Below are positions 52,591 through 58,979 of a stretch of 58,979 nt of DNA, piece after piece (position 1 is the stretch's first letter; every line of letters starts with the position of its first letter). The position numbers and the translations under genes are program-made. The DNA lies in NCBI RefSeq assembly GCF_002920635.1, contig NZ_PQSR01000041.1, positions 1-58,979 of the forward strand, given 5' to 3'. The DNA is from Streptomyces sp. Ru72 (GTDB lineage Bacteria; Actinomycetota; Actinomycetes; Streptomycetales; Streptomycetaceae). The notes beneath the pieces are model-generated. The model was not told the origin of the DNA and made no database searches. It was given only the letters and a program-made list of their open reading frames with translations.

Positions 52591-54153
52591 TCACTGCTCG
52601 CGCAGCGGAATCGACACGTAGGACGGGTCGTTCGCGGGCGAGGAGAAGGTCAGCTGTGCGCCGGACGGGTTGTGCTCGATGTACAGCGGGTCGACCGTGT
52701 CGACGACCAGGGCGAGGCGGTGGCCGGCCGGGACGTCGTAGGCCGTGGAGAAAAGCTCCAGGTCGACGCCGAACGGCGTGCCGGGCGATCGCCCGTGCCA
52801 GGTGTACGGCGCGTTGCTGACCAGCTTGCCGAGGCCGAGCGGGCCCACGTCGTACAGGTATGCGACGAGGGTTCCGCTCTCCTTGGTGGGCGTGAGCGTG
52901 GTGTGCAGCTTCGCCGTGCCGCGCACGTGCTGGGCGCTTGCGTACTTCTCCGACTGCCACACGGCGGCCCAGCGGCGCGGAAGCAGCGGGATCGACGCGA
53001 CCGGCGGGAGCCGGCCCACCTGGTCGAGGATGCTGGACAGGAAGACGATCCCGCCGTCGGCGCCGGAGTCGACGTTGGCGTGGATGGTGGTGGAGCCGGC
53101 GAGCGCGATCTTCCGGCGGGTCGCTGCGATCGACTTCCAGTCCGGGTAGCCCTCGTATCCCCCCGCGCTACGGGACTCCAACTGGACCGGCTGCTCACGG
53201 TCGATGCCGTTGTCGACGCCCTTGAGATAGTGGTCCAGCCAGCGTTCGGTGTCCGTCCAGACGTCGTTGGGCAGCCCGAACAGGCCGGTCAGTTCGGCGG
53301 TCGCGTGGTCGCCGGGGCGCAGTTCGAGCCGCTTGGGTACGGTCAGCTTCTCGTAGAAGTCGGCGTACTGGTTCGCCGGGAAGACCGTGTCGCCCCAGGC
53401 GTTGGCGAGCATGACGGCCGGGCCGTTCTTGTTCAGCTGGTCGACGTAGGTGGCAGCGGAACGTTTCCGCCCCCAGTCGATCATCTCCTGCTCCTTCGAC
53501 AGGTTCGAGGAGTACAGGTTGTCGAAGATCGCGCGCAGTTCGGGGCTCTCCCGGCCGGTGAGGGTGGCCGCGCCGTCCAGGACGGCCGCCGCCTGCACAT
53601 GCTGGGTGCGGCCCGAGTAGATCGAGTCGATGAGATCCGCCCAGCCGCTGAGGGCGGCCACCGCCTTGATGCGCTTGTCGTGCGCGGCGGCCAGCAGGCT
53701 GATCCCGGCGCCGTACGACACCCCGGCCATGCCGACGTGCGCCGGATCGGCCGGAGTGTGCGCGAGGGCCCAGTCGATGACCTTGGAGGCGTCCGCTATG
53801 TCCGGCGGACCGGCCACTTCTATCTGTCCGCCCGACTGCCAGAAGCCGCGCACGTTGTAGGTGAGCACCACATAGCCGGTGTCCGCGAGCTTCTGGGCCT
53901 GCGTCAGGTACTCCACCTGCGGCAGGCCCCAGCTCGTGGGCAGCACGACGAGCGGGTAGCGGTGCGAGCCGTCGGCGCCGGCGGGCGTGACGACGTTCGC
54001 CTTCAGTGGGGTGCCGCCGTCGCCCGAGATGTCGACGAAGCGGACGCTGCGGGCCTGGGCCGCGGGTGCGAGGCCGACGACGGTACCGGCGACCAGCGCC
54101 GCCGACACGGCTCCTGCGGCGGCGGTGCGCAGAGGGGTGCGACCATGTCCCAT
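52591..54153 (-). CDS. secreted CocE/NonD-type (X-Pro dipeptidyl-peptidase-like) hydrolase
   Basis: A 520-residue precursor: signal peptide (RTAAAGAVSAALVAGTVVGL, cleavage after AQA near 33), alpha/beta-hydrolase domain to ~330 with the Ser nucleophile in GMAGVSYGAGISLL, Asp in NAWGDTVFPANQ and His in RPGDHATAEL, and a C-terminal jelly-roll domain (~350-520; VAYLYDVGPLGLGKLVSN) as in X-Pro peptidases and cocaine esterase. ATG at 54153. It is probably an extracellular peptidase or esterase. Repeated GTAAC motifs lie in its promoter region (54193-54249). Confidence 0.87.
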   Translation of the reverse strand: MGHGRTPLRTAAAGAVSAALVAGTVVGLAPAAQARSVRFVDISGDGGTPLKANVVTPAGADGSHRYPLVVLPTSWGLPQVEYLTQAQKLADTGYVVLTYNVRGFWQSGGQIEVAGPPDIADASKVIDWALAHTPADPAHVGMAGVSYGAGISLLAAAHDKRIKAVAALSGWADLIDSIYSGRTQHVQAAAVLDGAATLTGRESPELRAIFDNLYSSNLSKEQEMIDWGRKRSAATYVDQLNKNGPAVMLANAWGDTVFPANQYADFYEKLTVPKRLELRPGDHATAELTGLFGLPNDVWTDTERWLDHYLKGVDNGIDREQPVQLESRSAGGYEGYPDWKSIAATRRKIALAGSTTIHANVDSGADGGIVFLSSILDQVGRLPPVASIPLLPRRWAAVWQSEKYASAQHVRGTAKLHTTLTPTKESGTLVAYLYDVGPLGLGKLVSNAPYTWHGRSPGTPFGVDLELFSTAYDVPAGHRLALVVDTVDPLYIEHNPSGAQLTFSSPANDPSYVSIPLREQ

Positions 54154-54192
54154 GGGTCACTCCTTCACTCGTGTCAGTGCAAAGTGACCCGA

Positions 54193-54249
54193 CGGTAACC
54201 GTGCGCCCTTACCGCAAGTAACCCGCCGGTAAGTTACGTAGCAGTAACG
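54193..54249. promoter_or_regulatory. cluster of TTAC/GTAA inverted repeats upstream of the secreted hydrolase
   Basis: TTAC-CGCAA-GTAA (54209-54221) and GTTAC-GTAGCA-GTAAC (54233-54248), with further GGTAAC and CGGTAA copies. This resembles an array of operators for a TetR- or MarR-type repressor, 40-100 bp before the start. Confidence 0.45.
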
Positions 54250-54261
54250 TTTGTTGAACCG

Positions 54262-55011
54262 CTAAGCGGCCGTGTCGGCGGAGCTCGGCTCGGGCAGCGG
54301 CGTCCGCGCCGCCCGGGTCACGTCCGCGACCAGCTCGACCACATCCGGGCCATACGCCTGCGAATTGACCACCTTCAGCAGCAGCACGAAGGATCCGGTG
54401 CCGTACTTGCGGTGCAGCCGCTCGTGGTTGCGGGCGAGATAGCGGGTTGCGGCCTGGTTGTCGACGGCCCGCTGACCGCAGAAGAGGAACACCGGGCGGG
54501 AGTGCTCCTGACCGTCCGCGGTGAGCCGGGCGAGCAGGACGTACTCGCTCCGACCGCGCTCCATGCGGTAGTACTCACCGCCGATCCTGAACGTGCCCCG
54601 TTCCGTCACCGGTTCGGGGTCCGTGTTGACCCACACACCCGGCAGCAGCGAGGCAAGGTGGGCCGCCATCCGGCGGTTGGAGTAGGGGCCGCCGATGCAG
54701 AACTCCGTCCGTTCGCCGAAGCCCTGCTGGGTGGCGTCGTGTGCCACGACCTGGGCGCGCGCGTGGCAGTCCTTGATCAGAGCGGACAGTTCGAGCAGGG
54801 CGAACACGTCGTAGCGCTTCACCGAAAGCTCCGGTCCACCTGCCGCGCGGTTGACCACCAGCAGCGACTCCGAGTGGTCGGGCAGTCCGAAGAACGCCTG
54901 CTTGCGACGCAGCCTGCGCCTCCACAGGTACGTACGGGCGAGCCAGCCGAGCCCGGCACTGATACCGGCGGCTATCACCCCGAGGACGATGTTGCGCACG
55001 TCGTCGTTCAT
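54262..55011 (-). CDS. membrane-anchored protein of unknown function
   Basis: A 249-residue protein with one N-terminal transmembrane helix (NIVLGVIAAGISAGLGWLAR) followed by RRRLRRK, then a cytoplasmic domain including HSESLLVVNRAAGGPELSVK, DVFALLELSALIKDCHARAQ and GGPYSNRRMAAHLASLLPGV. The positive-inside rule places the domain in the cytoplasm. I do not recognise the family. ATG at 55011; divergent from gamma-glutamyltransferase. Confidence 0.72.
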   Translation of the reverse strand: MNDDVRNIVLGVIAAGISAGLGWLARTYLWRRRLRRKQAFFGLPDHSESLLVVNRAAGGPELSVKRYDVFALLELSALIKDCHARAQVVAHDATQQGFGERTEFCIGGPYSNRRMAAHLASLLPGVWVNTDPEPVTERGTFRIGGEYYRMERGRSEYVLLARLTADGQEHSRPVFLFCGQRAVDNQAATRYLARNHERLHRKYGTGSFVLLLKVVNSQAYGPDVVELVADVTRAARTPLPEPSSADTAA

Positions 55012-55115
55012 GGGCGCGCATGCTAGTCCCCCATTCGGACCGCCGGCCGAGGCGGTGCTGACGGGGCCATGGCAATGTGGTTACCCTGCGTGGACGCACG
55101 CCACTGGAGGTACGA

Positions 55116-56927
55116 ATGCGTCGCCCTGTCGCGCGGAAACTGGCGGTTTCGGCGGTCTCGGCCGCCCTGGTGTCGGTGGGAGCGGCGGCGCCGCCGCACG
55201 CCGCCCCGGCGCCGGAGAAATCGACTCCGGCGAAAGTGCCCGTGGCCGTGGGCTACGGCGGGGCCGTGGCCAGTGTCGACGCCGACGCGTCCGCCGCCGG
55301 TATCGAGGTCCTCAAGAAGGGCGGCAACGCGGTCGACGCGGCCGTGGCCACCGCCGCCGCGCTCGGTGTCACCGAGCCGTACTCCGCGGGCGTCGGCGGG
55401 GGCGGCTACTTCGTCTACTACGACGCCAAGTCGCGTACGGTGCACACCGTCGACGGCCGCGAGACGGCCCCGCTGACCGCCGGCCCGGACCTGTTCGTGG
55501 AGAACGGCAAGCCGCTCGCCTTCGCCGACGCCGTCAGCAGCGGCCTGAGCGTCGGCACCCCCGGCACGCCCGCCACCTGGCAGAAGGCGCTGGACGAGTG
55601 GGGCACCAAGCGGCTCGCCACGGTGCTGAAGCCGGCCGAGCGGATCGCCCGCGAAGGCTTCACCGTCGACGACACCTTCCGCTCCCAGACCGCCTCCAAC
55701 GAGGCCCGCTTCCGGTACTTCCCGGACACGGCCGCGCTGTTCCTCCCGGGCGGCCGACTCCCCGTCGTCGGCTCCACCTTCAAGAACCCCGACCTCGCCC
55801 GCACCTACGAGGAGCTGGGCCGTAAAGGCATAGGGGCGATCTACCACGGCGACCTCGGCAAGGACATCGTCGCCACGGTCGACAAGCCCCCGGTGGACCC
55901 GGCCTCGGGCTGGAACGCCCGCCCGGGCAAGCTGTCCGAGAAGGACCTCGCGGCCTACGGCGCCAAGCTCCAGGCGCCCACGAAGACGTCCTACCGCGGC
56001 CTCGACGTCTACTCCATCGCGCCCTCGTCCTCCGGCGGCACGACCGTCGGCGAGGCGCTCAACATCCTCCAGAAGACGGACCTTTCGAAGGCGAGCGAGG
56101 TGCAGTACCTGCACCACTTCATCGAGGCCAGCCGTATCGCGTTCGCGGACCGCGGGCGCTGGGTCGGCGACCCCGCCTTCGAGGACGTGCCGACCAAGGA
56201 CCTGCTCTCGCAGAAGTACGCCGACTCACGCGCGTGCCTGATCAAGGACGACGCCGTGCTCACCAGCCCGCTCGCGCCCGGCGACCCGCGCCACCCGGCG
56301 CCCTGCGCGACCGGCGGCACGGCGGCCCCGACGACGTACGAGGGCGAGAACACCACGCACCTCACGGTCGCCGACAAGTGGGGCAACGTCGTCTCCTACA
56401 CCCTCACCATCGAGCAGACCGGCGGCAGTGGCATCACCGTCCCGCACCGCGGCTTCCTGCTCAACAACGAGCTCACGGACTTCTCCTTCACCCCCGCCAA
56501 CCCGGCAGTGCACGACCCGAACCTGCCGGGCCCGGGCAAGCGTCCGCGCTCCTCGATCTCACCGACGATCGTGCTCGACAAGCAGGGCCGCCCCGTCGTC
56601 GCGCTCGGTTCGCCCGGCGGCGCGACCATCATCACGACCGTGCTGCAGACCCTCACCGAGTTCCTGGACCGGCACCTGCCGCTGGTCGACGCGATCGCCG
56701 CGCCGCGCGCCAGCCAGCGCAACGCGGCGAAGACGGAGCTCGAACCCGCCCTCTACAACAGCTCACTGCGCGACCGGTTGGAGGCCATCGGGCACTCCTT
56801 CACGCTGAACCCCGAGATCGGCGCGGCGACGGGCGTGCAGCGCCTGCCCGGGGGCAAGTGGCTGGCCGCCGCCGAGAAGGTGCGACGTGGCGGCGGCTCG
56901 GCGATGGTGGTGACCCCGGCGCCCTGA
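55116..56927 (+). CDS. ggt: gamma-glutamyltransferase
   Basis: A 603-residue precursor with a signal peptide (LAVSAVSAALVSVGAAAPPH). The GGT large-subunit region (AVASVDADASAAGIEVLKKG, GVGGGGYFVYYDAK) precedes the autocleavage site ENTTHLTVAD, giving a catalytic Thr at about 413. The small-subunit oxyanion-type PRSSISPTIV and GSPGGATIITTVLQ are intact. GGAGG at 6 bp supports ATG at 55116. It hydrolyses or transpeptidates gamma-glutamyl compounds outside the cell. It stands alone. Confidence 0.93.
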   Translation: MRRPVARKLAVSAVSAALVSVGAAAPPHAAPAPEKSTPAKVPVAVGYGGAVASVDADASAAGIEVLKKGGNAVDAAVATAAALGVTEPYSAGVGGGGYFVYYDAKSRTVHTVDGRETAPLTAGPDLFVENGKPLAFADAVSSGLSVGTPGTPATWQKALDEWGTKRLATVLKPAERIAREGFTVDDTFRSQTASNEARFRYFPDTAALFLPGGRLPVVGSTFKNPDLARTYEELGRKGIGAIYHGDLGKDIVATVDKPPVDPASGWNARPGKLSEKDLAAYGAKLQAPTKTSYRGLDVYSIAPSSSGGTTVGEALNILQKTDLSKASEVQYLHHFIEASRIAFADRGRWVGDPAFEDVPTKDLLSQKYADSRACLIKDDAVLTSPLAPGDPRHPAPCATGGTAAPTTYEGENTTHLTVADKWGNVVSYTLTIEQTGGSGITVPHRGFLLNNELTDFSFTPANPAVHDPNLPGPGKRPRSSISPTIVLDKQGRPVVALGSPGGATIITTVLQTLTEFLDRHLPLVDAIAAPRASQRNAAKTELEPALYNSSLRDRLEAIGHSFTLNPEIGAATGVQRLPGGKWLAAAEKVRRGGGSAMVVTPAP

Positions 56928-56947
56928 CGGCCGCCGGGAGGTTCACC

Positions 56948-58979
56948 TCACCAGGGTGCGGCCCCGCCTTCCGGGGCGCGGGCCGCACCGCCGCCCGGAT
57001 CCCCGTCGGCGGAAGCCCGCGCCGAGGCCCGCGGCCGCGGGTGGAACGCGAGTCGGCCCTCCTCCACGTCGACCTCGACCCGGCTGCCGCGTTCGATCCG
57101 GCCGTCCAGGAGCAGACGGGAGAGCCGGTTGTCCAACTCCCGCTGGATCGTGCGGCGCAGCGGGCGAGCGCCGTACTCCGGCTCATAGCCGCGCTGTGCC
57201 AGCCACTGAACGGCCCGCTCGCTGAACGTCACGTCGATGTCCTGGGCCTGCAGCCGGCGCCGGGTCCTGTCGAGCAGCAGGTCGGTGATCTGCCGCAGTT
57301 GGTCGGCCGTCAGCTGGTGGAAGACGACGATCTCGTCGATACGGTTGAGGAACTCCGGCCGGAAGTGCTGACGCAGCGGACGCAGGATCTGCTCCCGCCG
57401 CGCGGCCTCGTCGGCCTCGGCACCGCCCGCACCGAATCCGATGCCCGCGCCGCGCCGGGTGATCGCCTCCGAGCCGAGGTTGCTCGTCATCACGATGACC
57501 GTGTTGGTGAAGTCCACCGTCCGGCCCTGGGAGTCGGTCAGCCGCCCGTCGTCGAGGACCTGCAACAGGATGTTGAAGACGTCCGGGTGCGCCTTCTCCA
57601 CCTCGTCGAGCAGCAGCAGCGAGTACGGGTGGCGCCGTACGACCTCGGTGAGCTGCCCGGCCTCCTCGTGCCCCACGTACCCGGGCGGGGCGCCCACCAG
57701 GCGGCTGACGGTGTGCCGCTCCTGGTACTCGCTCATGTCGAGCCGGACCATGCGCTCCTCGCTGCCGAACAGCGCCTCCGCGAGCGCGCGGGCCAGCTCC
57801 GTCTTGCCGACACCGGTCGGGCCGAGGAACAGGAAGCTGCCGATCGGACGGTCGGGGCTGGCGAGGCCGGCCCGCGAGCGCAGCACCGCGTCGGCGACCA
57901 CGGCGACCGCCTCCTCCTGCCCGACCACCCGCTGGTGCAGGTGCGCCTCGAGGCCGAGCAACCGCTCCTTCTCCTCCTCGGTGAGCCGGCTCACCGGGAT
58001 GCCGGTCTGCCGGGACACCACCTCGGCGATGGCCTCCGTGGTGACCTCCAGGTGCTGCCCCTCGTCGGCCTCGGGCTCGCCGCTCGCCTCCTCGATCCGC
58101 TGCTTCAGCTCGACGATGCGGTCGCGCAGCCGCGTGGCCTGCTCGTACTGTTCGTCGGCCACCGCCTGGTCCTTGTCCCGGGTCAGCCGCTCGACCTCCC
58201 GCTCCAGGGCCCGTACGTCCGTGCCCTTGGTCTTGGCGCGCAGCCGCACCCGAGCGCCCGCCTGGTCGATCAGGTCGATCGCCTTGTCCGGCAGGTGCCG
58301 GTCGGTGAGATAGCGGTCGGACAGCTCCACGGCGGCCACCAGCGCCTCGTCGGTGTAGCGGACCTGGTGGTGGGCCTCGTAGCGGTCGCGCAGCCCCCGC
58401 AGGATCTCGGTGGCGTCCTGGACGGACGGCTCGGGCACCAGGATCGGCTGGAACCGGCGCGCCAGCGCCGCGTCCTTCTCGATCCGTCGGAACTCCTCCA
58501 GCGTGGTGGCGCCCACCACGTGCAGTTCGCCGCGGGCCAGGGCGGGCTTGAGGATGTTGCCCGCGTCCATGGAGCCGCCCTCGGCACCGCCGCCACCGGC
58601 GCCGACCACGGTGTGCAGCTCGTCGATGAAGACGATCAGCTCGTCCGAGTGCGCGCGGATCTCGCCGACGATGTTGTTCAGCCGCTCCTCGAAGTCGCCC
58701 CGGTAGCGGGTACCGGCCACCACCCCGGTCAGGTCCAGGGAGACGACCCGGCGGCTGAGCAGGACGTCGGGCACGTCGCCGTCGGCGATGCGCTGCGCGA
58801 GCCCCTCGACGATGGCGGTCTTGCCGACGCCCGCGTCACCGATGAGCACCGGGTTGTTCTTGCCGCGGCGGGAGAGCACCTCGATGGTCTGCTCGATCTC
58901 CTCCTCCCGCCCGATCACCGGGTCGATACGGCCCTGCCGCGCGAGGTCGGTGAGATCGCGACCGTACTTGTCCAGGGTC
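56948..58979 (-). CDS. ClpC-like ATP-dependent protease ATPase subunit (5' end outside window)
   Basis: The frame runs to the window edge (TLDKYGRDLTDLARQGRIDP ahead of VIGREEEIEQTIEVLSRRGK), so about 675 C-terminal residues are seen. Two AAA+ modules: first Walker A GDAGVGKTAIVEGL and Walker B IVFIDELH; second GPTGVGKTELARAL and LLLDEVEKAHP. Between them is a coiled middle region (EQYEQATRLRDRIVELKQRI) like the UVR/M-domain of ClpC. IGFGAGGAE near the end may include the ClpP-contacting loop. The N-terminal Clp repeats lie beyond the edge. Confidence 0.9.
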   Translation of the reverse strand, partial: TLDKYGRDLTDLARQGRIDPVIGREEEIEQTIEVLSRRGKNNPVLIGDAGVGKTAIVEGLAQRIADGDVPDVLLSRRVVSLDLTGVVAGTRYRGDFEERLNNIVGEIRAHSDELIVFIDELHTVVGAGGGGAEGGSMDAGNILKPALARGELHVVGATTLEEFRRIEKDAALARRFQPILVPEPSVQDATEILRGLRDRYEAHHQVRYTDEALVAAVELSDRYLTDRHLPDKAIDLIDQAGARVRLRAKTKGTDVRALEREVERLTRDKDQAVADEQYEQATRLRDRIVELKQRIEEASGEPEADEGQHLEVTTEAIAEVVSRQTGIPVSRLTEEEKERLLGLEAHLHQRVVGQEEAVAVVADAVLRSRAGLASPDRPIGSFLFLGPTGVGKTELARALAEALFGSEERMVRLDMSEYQERHTVSRLVGAPPGYVGHEEAGQLTEVVRRHPYSLLLLDEVEKAHPDVFNILLQVLDDGRLTDSQGRTVDFTNTVIVMTSNLGSEAITRRGAGIGFGAGGAEADEAARREQILRPLRQHFRPEFLNRIDEIVVFHQLTADQLRQITDLLLDRTRRRLQAQDIDVTFSERAVQWLAQRGYEPEYGARPLRRTIQRELDNRLSRLLLDGRIERGSRVEVDVEEGRLAFHPRPRASARASADGDPGGGAARAPEGGAAPW

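Overview
This is a high-GC actinobacterial chromosome segment, almost certainly from a Streptomyces. The evidence is strong third-position GC bias, many GTG starts, GTGA/ATGA-coupled operons, and typical Streptomyces families (SARP and ScbR/AfsA regulators, RNase Sa, IclR-type AllR, DUF5955, DUF6278, DUF6131). No RNA gene, CRISPR array or replication origin was recognised. The window is cut at both ends: the left edge lies inside an IucA/IucC siderophore synthetase and the right edge inside a ClpC-like ATPase.

Left part (1-21241), ordinary core and catabolic genes. A purine (allantoin) catabolism block holds malate synthase (aceB), a MobA-like nucleotidyltransferase, the repressor AllR, allantoinase and allantoicase. 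It is tied together by TTCC-N7-GGAA / TTCCG-N5-CGGAA operators that also occur before aceB. Then come an AIM24 protein, a secreted RNase Sa homologue, a LysR regulator beside a gutted oxidoreductase, a Gfo/Idh/MocA dehydrogenase divergent from a GntR regulator, an ABC-ATPase scar, a ROK kinase with a membrane-anchored partner, and an SNF2 helicase coupled to a SWIM zinc-finger protein.

Peptide locus (21704-29964). A 68-residue precursor with a 45-residue, six-cysteine C-terminal part is encoded alone on the + strand. Around it are a MacB/FtsX-type ABC permease and ATPase (+ strand) and a coupled minus-strand operon: SARP regulator, MauE-like redox membrane protein, TlpA/MauD-like CxxC protein, ABC exporter and S26 signal peptidase. 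Both + strand transcription units start from promoters with 7-bp direct repeats at 11-bp spacing ending exactly 8 bp before a TAGCGT -10 box, the known layout of SARP operators. The whole reads as a self-contained system for making, oxidising, cleaving, exporting and resisting a disulfide-rich peptide. This is the most interesting part of the window.

Decaying stress island (30871-45781). A 119-bp direct repeat (two mismatches) derived from the 5' end of pcaDC brackets about 14.7 kb. IS110-type transposase remnants of two lineages lie just outside the left copy and just before the right copy. Next to the left repeat are four phased GTGACAG-like repeats and two large hairpins. The cargo is stress- and redox-like: SPW protein, SpoIIE-type phosphatase with STAS partner, DUF2071 twice, hemerythrin twice, Rieske-DUF2231, DUF1360, Zn-alcohol dehydrogenase, glutamate-cysteine ligase, and cydB and SDR scraps. 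Many of these genes are frameshifted or truncated, unlike all flanking genes.

Right part (45682-58979). Intact pcaDC, a metallo-beta-lactamase-fold protein, exonuclease III, DUF6278, then a gamma-butyrolactone signalling pair (ScbR-like receptor divergent from an AfsA/ScbA-like synthase, with an inverted repeat between them) followed by a HAD phosphatase. DUF6131, a secreted CocE-type hydrolase, an unidentified membrane protein, gamma-glutamyltransferase and the ClpC-like ATPase complete the window.
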